Notes: generated from the sequence alone by a model not told the origin. A DNA stretch of 11,840 bases from Bacteroidales bacterium (GCA_007122745.1 SKTA01000143.1:1-11840), one strand, 5' to 3'; positions 1 to 6,943 are shown, counted from the first letter of the stretch. Translations and numbers: made by a program.

Positions 1-1010
1 AAACGAAGCTGTAAAGTTTGCCCGCGACGGATCCCTCCCGGTTCATCTCCGTTGAACTCCATGTCCACCTCAAAGGCACCTCCCGTGATGTTGCTGTATA
101 TTTTGTTAATTTCCAGATGGTAAGTTTGTCCTCCATATTCAAAGGAAGCAGGTTGCCCAATGTAAGTGCGGTTTACATAGCGCTCATCAATGCGCGCACG
201 AAGCTTGAAACCGTCAAGCACGTCAATTTGACCCAGGTTTTCTCCGGCAGCCTTCGTTTCCCCCCGCTCTGCATTAAATGAGGACAAACGGCCGCTGATG
301 GGTGAACGGATGATCAATTGGCCAAGGGTTTCATGCAGCATGTTGATGTTTTCCTCCACGCGGGAAATATATTGGTTGATCTGTTGCATCTGTGTGGAAA
401 CATAGAGTGAATCGTGACGCATGGTGCGCACCCCGATATCAAAATTACGCTGTGCAAAACGATATTCCCTTTCGGCATTTTCATATTCCTCATCAGAGAT
501 TACACCCTCCTCATAAAAATGCTTTTTACGCAAATAGTCTTTTTGGGCAATGTCGAGACGATACTCAAGATCTGCAAGCTGCCGTTCAAGATTAAACATG
601 TTGCGCTCCAGGCCCAAACGTGTATTTTGATATCTGTCAAGAACTTCAAGGGCTGTATTCTCCTGTTGCATATAGTTTAGCTCCAGCTGAGCGTTTGCCA
701 GACGGAGGATCTTGTCTCCCTCTTCAACATGGGCGCCGTCGCGAACAAAAATCTCTTCGACCCGCCCGCCAAACACAGCATCCACGTATATTGTGACAAT
801 GGGCTGAACGACTCCATCAACAGGGATAAACTCCTGAAAATGGCCCTGTTGAACTTCGGCAACGGTCATTTTGTCCCTGTCTACGTAAAGCCTGCTGCTG
901 GTGTCGCGAAAGAATAACAAATACAATATAAATACACCAAAAGCCAGCACACCTGCTATGCTTATGAGCCTTTTGACTGTCCATTTCTTCTTTTTAATAA
1001 TCCTGTCCAT
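1..1010 (-). CDS. HlyD/MacA-type periplasmic adaptor (membrane fusion protein), N-terminal part
   Basis: Membrane fusion proteins link an inner-membrane exporter (ABC or RND) to an outer-membrane channel. Reading the minus strand from ATG at 1010-1008 gives 336 open codons to the window edge, so the C-terminus is missing. Residues 2-14 are basic (KKKK, KR) and are followed by one hydrophobic segment at about 15-34, giving an inner-membrane anchor with the rest periplasmic. Residues about 72-106 form a lipoyl/biotinyl-like half-motif (GGRVEEIFVRDGAHVEEGD). Residues about 107-228 are charged and heptad-like, suggesting the alpha-hairpin coiled coil. Residues 232-262 (IIRSPISGRL, then GE...GENLGQI) are the second lipoyl half, followed by a beta-barrel region. 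Family assignment is firm. The exporter type cannot be told here, because partner genes would lie left of position 1. The MacA/MacB-like ABC class is my best guess. Confidence 0.88.
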   Translation of the reverse strand, partial: MDRIIKKKKWTVKRLISIAGVLAFGVFILYLLFFRDTSSRLYVDRDKMTVAEVQQGHFQEFIPVDGVVQPIVTIYVDAVFGGRVEEIFVRDGAHVEEGDKILRLANAQLELNYMQQENTALEVLDRYQNTRLGLERNMFNLERQLADLEYRLDIAQKDYLRKKHFYEEGVISDEEYENAEREYRFAQRNFDIGVRTMRHDSLYVSTQMQQINQYISRVEENINMLHETLGQLIIRSPISGRLSSFNAERGETKAAGENLGQIDVLDGFKLRARIDERYVNRTYIGQPASFEYGGQTYHLEINKIYSNITGGAFEVDMEFNGDEPGGIRRGQTLQLR

Positions 1011-1192
1011 CACAAAACTGTTTAATGGTTTCTTTGCATAACGGGAACGAATATTGTGCCATACTTCTTAATGTGCCTAAAAACAGAACCTTGTGGCGTT
1101 TTTGCCTTTTTTGTGTGTAAAAAAGTGTTCGTATACGTGCACCCAATGTATGAAAACGTACGCATAAGGCCGATTGCCGCTCGAAGATATGA

Positions 1193-1223
1193 TTTGTTTA
1201 TAGATGTTTTGTTGCTACCTTTG
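1193..1223 (+). promoter_or_regulatory. Bacteroidota-type promoter for mazG
   Basis: TTTG at 1193-1196 and TACCTTTG at 1216-1223 are separated by 19 bases. This matches the Bacteroides sigma-ABfr consensus (-33 TTTG, -7 TAnnTTTG). Transcription would begin around 1229, only about 9 bases before the mazG ATG, so the 5' leader would be very short. The site is a sequence match only. Confidence 0.6.
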
Positions 1224-1237
1224 GCAAAAAAAATTTT

Positions 1238-2038
1238 ATGGACGAACGATTAACGGCTTTTTGGGAGCTGTTGGACATCATGGATGACCTGAGGGCTCAG
1301 TGTCCCTGGGACAAAAAACAAACCCTGGAAAGTTTGCGCCATCTGACCATAGAGGAAACTTACGAACTGGCTGATGCCGTCCTTGATCAGAACATGGACG
1401 ACATCCGGGGGGAGTTGGGAGACCTGATGCTGCACATCGTGTTTTATGCAAAGATTGCCAGTGAGAAAAAGGCTTTTGACATTAAGGATGTGCTTGATGG
1501 GATCAATCAGAAACTGATAAACCGCCATCCGCACATTTATGGTGATGTTGAGGCAAACACCGCTGAAGAGGTTAAAGATAACTGGGAGAAGATCAAACTG
1601 AAAGGAGGCAAAAAACGTGTCCTTTCCGGCGTTCCCAAGTCCCTTCCCGCTATGATAAAGGCATATCGCATTCAGGATAAGGTAAAAGGTGTGGGTTTTG
1701 ACTGGGAGAGACCGGAGCAGGTGTGGGAGAAGGTGCAGGAGGAGATGGATGAACTCAGGACAGAAGTTGAAAAGGGGGCTTGTAAAAGAACCACCGAAGC
1801 GGAGTTTGGTGACCTGCTGTTTGCACTGATCAACTATGCCCGTTTTATTGGCGTAAATCCGGAAAACGCGCTCGAACGAACCAACAAGAAGTTTGTCAGG
1901 CGCTTTGAACACCTTGAGGAGCAAGCAAAAAAGGCCGGTAAAGACATGAAAAAAATGAATCTGGCAGAGATGGACGTTTTCTGGGATGAAGCGAAAAAGC
2001 TCGAAGCTGGAAGCTCGAAGCTCGAAGGAAAAAAATAG
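1238..2038 (+). CDS. mazG: Nucleoside triphosphate pyrophosphohydrolase MazG
   Basis: MazG hydrolyses NTPs/dNTPs to the monophosphate and pyrophosphate in the cytoplasm. It is thought to clean up aberrant nucleotides and influence (p)ppGpp signalling. At 266 aa it has the length of the E. coli enzyme (263 aa), with two MazG domains. The first has the metal-binding pattern EE(39-40)xxE43...E59xxD62, and CPWDKKQT at 22-29 is the typical N-terminal motif. The second has EE(168-169)xxE172...E189xxD192. ATG at 1238 leaves the usual number of residues before CPWD. The last residues (254-264, KLEAGSSKLEG) are encoded by four tandem AAGCTSG heptamers and look like a repeat-derived tail beyond the conserved fold. 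The gene stands alone, divergent from the adaptor gene on its left. Confidence 0.95.
   Translation: MDERLTAFWELLDIMDDLRAQCPWDKKQTLESLRHLTIEETYELADAVLDQNMDDIRGELGDLMLHIVFYAKIASEKKAFDIKDVLDGINQKLINRHPHIYGDVEANTAEEVKDNWEKIKLKGGKKRVLSGVPKSLPAMIKAYRIQDKVKGVGFDWERPEQVWEKVQEEMDELRTEVEKGACKRTTEAEFGDLLFALINYARFIGVNPENALERTNKKFVRRFEHLEEQAKKAGKDMKKMNLAEMDVFWDEAKKLEAGSSKLEGKK
1997..2024 (+). repeat. Four tandem AAGCTSG heptamers inside the mazG 3' end
   Basis: The units are AAGCTCG (1997-2003), AAGCTGG (2004-2010), AAGCTCG (2011-2017) and AAGCTCG (2018-2024). Three heptamers make 21 bases, so the encoded peptide has a seven-residue period (KLEAGSS, then KLEG). The unit resembles the GAGCTGG heptamer of the longer array that begins 46 bases downstream. 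Confidence 0.85.
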
Positions 2039-2050
2039 AAGGGATATTTG

Positions 2051-2068
2051 CAGGCCGGACTTGGCCTG
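2051..2068 (+). terminator. Possible stem-loop after mazG
   Basis: CAGGCC (2051-2056) and GGCCTG (2063-2068) form a perfect 6-bp stem with a 6-base loop, starting 13 bases after the mazG stop. There is no T-tract after it, so a classical intrinsic terminator is not shown. It may be an mRNA 3'-end hairpin. Confidence 0.35.
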
Positions 2069-2069
2069 A

Positions 2070-2160
2070 GAACTGGGAACTGGGAGCTGGGAACTGGGAG
2101 CTGGGAACTGGGAACTGGGAACTGGGATCTGGGTTAGAGTTTAAAGTTTAGGGTTATAGG
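2070..2160 (+). repeat. Heptamer tandem array downstream of mazG
   Basis: Nine contiguous 7-bp units fill 2070-2132. Six are GAACTGG, two are GAGCTGG (2084-2090, 2098-2104) and the last is GATCTGG. The next 28 bases continue with the same seven-base spacing but different sequence: GTTAGAG, TTTAAAG, TTTAGGG, TTATAGG (2133-2160). That makes thirteen units in register. There is no open coding sense in this stretch. Confidence 0.9.
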
Positions 2161-2183
2161 CTGCAGGATATTACAAAAAGCAA

Positions 2184-2196
2184 ACCCCGAAGGGGT
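2184..2196. repeat. Short ACCCC-GAA-GGGGT hairpin element
   Basis: ACCCC (2184-2188) and GGGGT (2192-2196) pair around a GAA loop. From memory, CCCCGAAGGGG-type hairpins followed by GTGACAT-like sequence occur as dispersed intergenic elements in Bacteroidota. I cannot confirm here that this copy belongs to such a family. Confidence 0.4.
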
Positions 2197-2229
2197 GACA
2201 TAGATTAACAATAAACAATGAATGTACTG

Positions 2230-2245
2230 ACAAGGCATGCCTTGT
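2230..2245. promoter_or_regulatory. 16-bp perfect palindrome before the beta-helix gene
   Basis: ACAAGGCATGCCTTGT is exactly self-complementary and ends 16 bases before the ATG at 2262. TGA (2227-2229 region) and TCA further out could add pairing with a two-base bulge. It could be a dimeric repressor operator or an mRNA hairpin over the translation start. No TAnnTTTG promoter was recognised nearby. Confidence 0.4.
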
Positions 2246-2261
2246 ATCAACAACAAAATCC

Positions 2262-3890
2262 ATGAAACCAATTACGCTGATTCTCTTATTTGCCATCACC
2301 TTTGGCGCGTACAGCCAGCAGACCCACTGCGGGAAAAACATGTTTGTTGAAGGTGAGGTCTCCGGTGTTTGGAATGCCGATACCATATTTGTGACCGGAG
2401 AAATCTATTTGCCCGCCGACAAAGCACTGGAGGTTAAACCCGGCGTTTATGTTGAATTCCAGGACTTTTTTGGATTCAACGTGCTGGGAAACATTGAAGC
2501 AACCGGAACACCAGAAGCACCCATTGTGTTTAGCGTTAATGATACAACGGGACTGTATAATATTTTTGAAACCACCGGTGCCTGGCGAGGTATATTTGTA
2601 TATGGCTCTGAACATCTTCACGATGAAACAAAAGCAATCTTTGAACATTGCCATTTTGAATATGCCAAAGCACCCTATTCAGAGTTTATTCAAAACGGAG
2701 GAGCTGTTCATATTTTGGGGAAAGGCAATTTTCAAGTCCGTCATTGTACCTTTTTCAGGAATTATTGCTACATGAAGGGTGCCGGTTTGTATTTTGAAAA
2801 CAGCAACCCCGTTGTCTTTCACTCCATGTTTATTGAGAATTATGCCGGACACCCTCCAACAGCTGAAGAAACCTGGGGTTACGGCGGCGGTCTGTTTGGC
2901 CTGCGCAGCAAAGGCACTGTTATGTTTAATGAATTTCAGGATAACTGGGCATCAGGCATGGGCGGCGGTTTGAGCCTGGATAGCTGTGATGTGTTGGTTG
3001 CCAACAATATATTTAAGCATAACGATGCTCCTTTGGGAGGAGGAATGGGTGTTTTGCGCAGCTCCTTTTCTGAGCCAATTGCCAACAACCTGTTTCTGGC
3101 AAACACTGCTATGTTTTTTGGTGGTGGCCTTTCATTAAACGGCTCGCGGGTAGATTTAGTTAATAATACTTTCGTTGACAACTATGCCGGGCAAGGTGGT
3201 GGGCTTTATGTGAACCATGCTTTTGCTCAGTTGCACAACAACCTGTTTTGGGGCAATACGGCTCACTCTTCCACTATCGATTCCCAGGTTTTTATCTGGG
3301 ATTCCGCCTCCCAAATCGATTTTTATTATTGTAACATTGAGTTTGGTGCTGAGGGTATAGGTGGCGCCGGCCTGACCGGCGACTATGTTGAATGCATAGA
3401 GTCTGACCCCATGTTTATTGGTGGCGGAGATCATCCTTACCAGCTTAAAGAAGGTTCTCCTTGCATTATGGCCGGTAATCCGGAGTCGGAAAATTTTGGG
3501 CTTCCCGCACAGGATCTTGCAGGGAATGAGCGTTTCAGGAATGGGCGAATCGATATTGGAGCTTATGAGTATCAGGAGGACATTGTGTCTTATCAAAAGC
3601 TTCAAGCAACCAATGACCAAAAAATGCTCAAAATATTTCCAAACCCGGTTGGCCGGCAATCGTTTGCTGTAATTACCATTCAACAATCAGCCGAAATACA
3701 AATGTTGCTGACCGATGCGCAGGGGAGAACCCTTGATCTCGTGAACCTGCTACTGGAACCGGGCGTTCATGAATTTTACCTGAACAACCTGTTCCCCCAT
3801 CTTGAATCTCTGAACCATGGAAGTTACCTGGTAACTGTGCATACAGGCCTAAAACAGGAAACTGTTGTTATTGCCCTGATGAACAGATAG
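2262..3890 (+). CDS. Secreted right-handed parallel beta-helix protein with T9SS type A sorting domain
   Basis: This is probably a surface or secreted protein whose substrate or partner is unknown. Residues 1-18 form a signal peptide (MKPITLILLF, then AITFGAYS) with likely cleavage before QQ. A head region (about 26-110) resembles the N-terminal cap of Bacteroidota beta-helix proteins. Residues about 125-335 contain rungs with the pattern NxFxxNxA...GGGL, with GGG turns at 208, 234, 259, 287 and 312, about 26 residues apart. Residues about 417-437 (DLAGNERFRNG, then RIDIGAYEY) are the typical end of PbH1 / choice-of-anchor Q beta-helix domains. Residues about 455-542 (KIFPNPVG...GSYLVTV) are a type A C-terminal sorting domain. 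Type IX export follows from that domain; enzymatic activity is not shown, and no lyase active site could be assigned. It converges with the next gene, 16 bases apart. Confidence 0.9.
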   Translation: MKPITLILLFAITFGAYSQQTHCGKNMFVEGEVSGVWNADTIFVTGEIYLPADKALEVKPGVYVEFQDFFGFNVLGNIEATGTPEAPIVFSVNDTTGLYNIFETTGAWRGIFVYGSEHLHDETKAIFEHCHFEYAKAPYSEFIQNGGAVHILGKGNFQVRHCTFFRNYCYMKGAGLYFENSNPVVFHSMFIENYAGHPPTAEETWGYGGGLFGLRSKGTVMFNEFQDNWASGMGGGLSLDSCDVLVANNIFKHNDAPLGGGMGVLRSSFSEPIANNLFLANTAMFFGGGLSLNGSRVDLVNNTFVDNYAGQGGGLYVNHAFAQLHNNLFWGNTAHSSTIDSQVFIWDSASQIDFYYCNIEFGAEGIGGAGLTGDYVECIESDPMFIGGGDHPYQLKEGSPCIMAGNPESENFGLPAQDLAGNERFRNGRIDIGAYEYQEDIVSYQKLQATNDQKMLKIFPNPVGRQSFAVITIQQSAEIQMLLTDAQGRTLDLVNLLLEPGVHEFYLNNLFPHLESLNHGSYLVTVHTGLKQETVVIALMNR

Positions 3891-3906
3891 GGCGTCCTTG
3901 TTAAGA

Positions 3907-4377
3907 TCAGCCAGAAGTGCTTGATCTGATCGCCTCATCGGCATAAATTTCGAAGTCATACAGAATAAGGTCTGACCTGTTTCCCAAACCGTTTTCAAGT
4001 GGGAAAGCTCCCTGGATATTGTCAATGTTACGAAGGTTATTTACACAAGTCTTCATCTCAAAACCGGCCCCTGGGTTTTTTATCAGAAGCAGGTAATCCA
4101 TGTTTTTGGGTAACTCAAAAAGGATCCCCTCAGGACGTTTGTTTGTCAATAAAAAATAATGCAATCTTTTTACCCTGTCTGCATAACCGTAAACAGGGAA
4201 TTGAATTGTTTCACTTTGCTTATATGGTGTAAAGCAAAAGTCAGACAACCTTTTCATGTCGAATTGAAGGTGGTGGTTTATTAACCAGCAGATCCGATAG
4301 TCCTTTTGTTGCGAAAACAACGCAATGACCTTAAAGTCAGGAGTATACTTAACGCTGAGTTTTGTTTTTTTTACCAT
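3907..4377 (-). CDS. IPExxxVDY family protein
   Basis: This is a small Bacteroidota protein family of unknown function, typically found beside rnc. From ATG at 4377-4375 the product is 156 aa and begins MVKKTKLSVKYTPDF, like other family members. The signature region reads FELPKNMDYLLLI, a diverged form of IPExxxVDYfLLI: I to F, P moved, V to M. An alternative GTG start at 4416 would add 13 residues and sit only 9 bases after rnc. I prefer the ATG because the extra residues do not resemble the family. There is no signal peptide or membrane segment, so the protein is presumably cytoplasmic. It is the last gene of the acpP-fabF-rnc transcript, ends in TGA and faces the beta-helix gene. In many relatives pyk follows; here it does not. 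Confidence 0.8.
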   Translation of the reverse strand: MVKKTKLSVKYTPDFKVIALFSQQKDYRICWLINHHLQFDMKRLSDFCFTPYKQSETIQFPVYGYADRVKRLHYFLLTNKRPEGILFELPKNMDYLLLIKNPGAGFEMKTCVNNLRNIDNIQGAFPLENGLGNRSDLILYDFEIYADEAIRSSTSG

Positions 4378-4425
4378 AAGCCCACGGGGATGCTTGAATT
4401 TGTGCTTCACTAACACAAAGGTAAT

Positions 4426-5178
4426 TTAAATATTTGACCCGTTTCCGCTTTCACTGGTTTGCAGTAGATCCCAGACCTTTTGCGCTGCACGCTGTTCCGC
4501 TTTTTTTATTGAGAAGTCCTGACCGTTGGCACATGGCTTGTTTTCTATACACAACTCAACAGTATAAGTCTTTGCTTTTTTTCCGTTTTCTTTTTCAGAA
4601 ACAAGATTAAAAGCCAATGCTTTTCGGTGCTTCTGTGCCCACTCAATCACTTTGCTTTTAAAATTCATTTCGCGCTCCATCAGTTCGTCAATGTCCAGGT
4701 GGGTTTGAATAATGTGCTGAATGATGATGCTTTTTGTGAAGACATAACCCCTGTCAAGATAAAGTGCACCGACAAAAGCTTCAAAGGCATCTCCCATGAT
4801 CGATGATCCGGGAATCCCCTTATCCTGACTCGACTGAATTAGTTTATCCAGTCCAAGCTTTTTTGATAAAAGGTTAAGGTTGCTTCGGCTTACAATGCGT
4901 GAACGCATCTCAGTAAGAAAACCTTCTTCTTTGAAAGGGAATTTTTTGAATAAAAAGTCAGCAACAACCGACCCCAACACTGCATCTCCGAGGTATTCAA
5001 GGCGTTCGTTGCCATGTTTGAATCCATTGGTTGTATTGTCTGCTTTGGATTTATGGCAAAACGCAAGCTTATAGATGGCAACGTTTTTTGGCCTGTATCC
5101 AAAAATGTTGCTAATGGTATCAGACAGTTCCTGTTCTTCTGTCTTTTGCTTTAAACGGTTAAACTTAAATATGCGCAA
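4426..5178 (-). CDS. rnc: Ribonuclease III
   Basis: RNase III cleaves double-stranded RNA, including rRNA precursors. The predicted length is 250 aa. The catalytic RNase III domain (about 15-160) carries the signature NERLEYLGDAVL at 57-68, giving E58, E61 and D65, then E85, and GDAFEAFVGALYLD at 129-142 with D130 and E133. These match the metal-binding residues of the E. coli enzyme. Residues about 172-242 form the double-stranded RNA binding domain, ending AEQRAAQKVWDLL. The start is unusual: no ATG lies between the upstream in-frame TAA (5196-5194) and residue 91. TTG at 5178-5176 is the best available start, 8 bases after the fabF stop, which suggests translation coupled to fabF. ATA at 5190 is a rarer alternative. 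Identity is certain; the exact start is not. Confidence 0.95.
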   Translation of the reverse strand: MRIFKFNRLKQKTEEQELSDTISNIFGYRPKNVAIYKLAFCHKSKADNTTNGFKHGNERLEYLGDAVLGSVVADFLFKKFPFKEEGFLTEMRSRIVSRSNLNLLSKKLGLDKLIQSSQDKGIPGSSIMGDAFEAFVGALYLDRGYVFTKSIIIQHIIQTHLDIDELMEREMNFKSKVIEWAQKHRKALAFNLVSEKENGKKAKTYTVELCIENKPCANGQDFSIKKAEQRAAQKVWDLLQTSESGNGSNI

Positions 5179-5186
5179 ACGATCAA

Positions 5187-6440
5187 CTATTGTTTAAACT
5201 TTTTAAATGCAAGGCAGGCATTGTGACCCCCAAAACCAAAGGTATTGGATAAAGCGACGTTCACTATACGTTTTTTGGCTTTGTTAAACGTAAAATCAAG
5301 CTTGTTGTCGATTTCCGGGTCCAGGTTAAAGTGGTTTATCGTGGGTGGCACAATGTCGTTTTGTACGGCAAGAATCGTTGCAATCGCTTCAACGGCGCCT
5401 GCGGCACCAAGCAAATGGCCTGTCATCGACTTGGTTGAATTGATGCTGATTTTGTAAGCGTGCTCACCAAAAAGGGTAACGATGGCTTTTGGCTCAGCGA
5501 TGTCACCAAGCGGTGTTGAAGTGCCATGGGTGTTTATGTGGTCAACATCTTCGAGCTTTATGTCGCCATCCTCCAAAGCATACTTCATTACGTTTACAGC
5601 GCCAAGCCCATCAGGATGTGGGCTGGTCATGTGGTAGGCGTCTGCAGACATTCCGCCGCCAACAACTTCTGCATATATCTTGGCTCCGCGTTTAAGGGCG
5701 TGCTCCAATTCTTCAAAAATAATGGTGCCGCTGCCCTCTCCCAATACAAACCCGTCACGGTCTTTGTCGAACGGACGAGAAGCTGTTGTGGGGTCGTCGT
5801 TGCGCACAGAAATGGCGTGCATGGCACTGAATCCGCCAACACCGGCATCATTGATCGCTGCCTCAGATCCACCGCTGATGAAGACGTCGGCTTTCCCAAG
5901 GCGTATGAGGTTGAAACAGTCTACCAAAGCATTTGCCGAAGAAGCACAGGCAGAGGTGGTTGTATAATTCGGGCCCCTGAAACCGTATTTGATTGAGATA
6001 TGTCCTGCTGCGATGTCAGCAATCATCTTTGGAATGAAGAAAGGACTAAAACGTGGAGGTCCGTCACTTTTTGCGTAATCGGAAACCTCTTTTAAAAATG
6101 TTTCCAATCCTCCGATACCGCTACCCCAGATCACACCAACACGATCCGAATCAATGGTTTCGACATTCAGACCGCTGTCTTTGACTGCTTCGGCCGTTGA
6201 AATCATCGCGTATTGGGTAAAAGGGTCATATTTGCGGGCCTCTTTCCTGTCGAAGTGATCCTTTGGGTCATATCCCTTAAGTTCACAGGCAAACCGGGTT
6301 TTAAACTGTGAAGCATCAAAGTGTGTTATGGGGGCCGCACCGCTTTTGCCCTCCAACAATGCCTTCCAATATGTGTCAATGTCGTTTCCCAGCGGGTTAA
6401 GCGTCCCCAGGCCGGTAACAACTACTCTTTTGAGTTCCAT
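5187..6440 (-). CDS. fabF: 3-oxoacyl-[acyl-carrier-protein] synthase II
   Basis: FabF condenses malonyl-ACP with acyl-ACP in the elongation cycle of type II fatty-acid synthesis. From ATG at 6440-6438 the product has 417 aa, the normal length, and begins MELKRVVVTGLGTLNPLG as expected. An upstream in-frame start at 6491 would add 17 residues lacking family similarity, so I discard it. The thiolase-fold catalytic triad is present: Cys165 in TTSACASSAN, His305 in NTHGTSTPLGD and His342 in GHLLGAAGAVEA. Lys337 and the C-terminal NTFGFGGHNA (399-408) are also conserved. The gene lies between acpP, which supplies its carrier protein, and rnc. A structured 109-base spacer separates it from acpP. 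Confidence 0.97.
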   Translation of the reverse strand: MELKRVVVTGLGTLNPLGNDIDTYWKALLEGKSGAAPITHFDASQFKTRFACELKGYDPKDHFDRKEARKYDPFTQYAMISTAEAVKDSGLNVETIDSDRVGVIWGSGIGGLETFLKEVSDYAKSDGPPRFSPFFIPKMIADIAAGHISIKYGFRGPNYTTTSACASSANALVDCFNLIRLGKADVFISGGSEAAINDAGVGGFSAMHAISVRNDDPTTASRPFDKDRDGFVLGEGSGTIIFEELEHALKRGAKIYAEVVGGGMSADAYHMTSPHPDGLGAVNVMKYALEDGDIKLEDVDHINTHGTSTPLGDIAEPKAIVTLFGEHAYKISINSTKSMTGHLLGAAGAVEAIATILAVQNDIVPPTINHFNLDPEIDNKLDFTFNKAKKRIVNVALSNTFGFGGHNACLAFKKFKQ

Positions 6441-6476
6441 ACAGGTTCTGATTAGTTTAACAGTTACTTGAATAAA

Positions 6477-6528
6477 GCCCACATGGGTCAATTCGCGCTT
6501 TTACACGAATAAAACCGTACATGTGGGC
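6477..6528 (-). promoter_or_regulatory. Nested inverted repeats in the acpP-fabF spacer
   Basis: GCCCACATG (6477-6485) and CATGTGGGC (6520-6528) are a perfect 9-bp inverted repeat. Inside it, ATTCG (6491-6495) and CGAAT (6506-6510) form a second pair. In the transcript the structure sits between acpP and fabF, followed by a weak TTTATT. It could be a partial terminator, a processing hairpin or an mRNA stabiliser that lets acpP be made in excess over fabF. The function is inferred. Confidence 0.5.
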
Positions 6529-6549
6529 CTTATCATTAAAAAAAACGTT

Positions 6550-6786
6550 TTACTTGTTGCTATTCTCAATGTAAGCAATCGCTTCACCTACCGTGCTGAT
6601 TTTTTCGGCCTGGTCATCAGGAATGGCAAGATTAAACTCTTTTTCAAACTCCATAATGAGTTCTACTGTGTCAAGAGAATCGGCACCAAGGTCGTTTGTA
6701 AAACTTGCCTCAGGTGTTACCTCTTTTTCATCTACACCAAGCTTATCAACAATGATAGCTTTTACTCTTGTTGCAATGTCAGACAT
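6550..6786 (-). CDS. acpP: Acyl carrier protein
   Basis: Acyl carrier protein holds growing fatty acyl chains on a phosphopantetheine arm. The 78-aa acidic product has the typical four-helix ACP sequence. The attachment motif is GADSLDTVELIM with Ser37 as the modified serine, followed by EFNLAIPDDQAEKISTVG. The start at 6786-6784 is supported by a strong AGGAGA ribosome-binding sequence (complement of 6791-6796), which is unusual in this AT-rich setting and fits a very highly expressed gene. It is the first gene of the minus-strand cluster, and fabF follows. In many Bacteroidota purN lies upstream on the other strand; here an ABC importer operon occupies that place. Confidence 0.97.
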   Translation of the reverse strand: MSDIATRVKAIIVDKLGVDEKEVTPEASFTNDLGADSLDTVELIMEFEKEFNLAIPDDQAEKISTVGEAIAYIENSNK

Positions 6787-6817
6787 GGTTTCTCCTTTTT
6801 TTTTGTTAAACAGGGTG

Positions 6818-6849
6818 CAAAGAAAAATAATCTATTGATTATAACCAAC
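6818..6849 (-). promoter_or_regulatory. Likely promoter of acpP-fabF-rnc
   Basis: Read on the minus strand, GTTG (complement of 6846-6849) is followed after 20 bases by TTTCTTTG (complement of 6818-6825). This is close to the Bacteroidota -33/-7 consensus, with one mismatch in TAnnTTTG. It places the transcript start about 25 bases before the acpP ATG. A 12-base near-palindrome, GGCAATTTTGCC (6859-6870), lies just upstream and might be an operator. Confidence 0.5.
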
Positions 6850-6943
6850 TTTTTTAATGGCAATTTTGCCTTGACCTTTGTAACGCATTGACGTGTAGGG
6901 TTTTGCAAACAACTAAAAACATAGTAGATTTTGCGTCTGTTTT

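Noticed and set aside
1041..1064. Sigma-54-like TGGCAC on the minus strand upstream of the adaptor gene
   Set aside because: The second element is TCGT rather than TTGC, and the key GC of the -12 box is absent.
1095..1106. GGC-GTTTTT-GCC followed by TTTTTT, looking like a small terminator
   Set aside because: The stem is only three pairs long, too weak to act as an intrinsic terminator.
1250..1924. Minus-strand open frame of 224 codons opposite mazG
   Set aside because: It lies wholly within mazG, whose sense-strand protein is a clear family match. The antisense product shows no recognisable motif.
2070..2132. CRISPR-like array
   Set aside because: The units are 7 bp and contiguous with no spacers, so this is a simple tandem repeat.
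3156..3686. Minus-strand open frame of 176 codons opposite the beta-helix gene
   Set aside because: It overlaps a well-supported secreted protein and has no start signal or family resemblance.
3905..3931. GATCAG ... CTGATC pair between convergent genes as a shared terminator
   Set aside because: A six-pair AT-containing stem with a 15-base loop and no T-tract is not convincing, and it lies within the coding end of the IPExxxVDY gene.
5526..5996. Plus-strand open frame of 156 codons opposite fabF
   Set aside because: It is antisense to the intact catalytic core of fabF; the frame is a by-product of fabF codon use.
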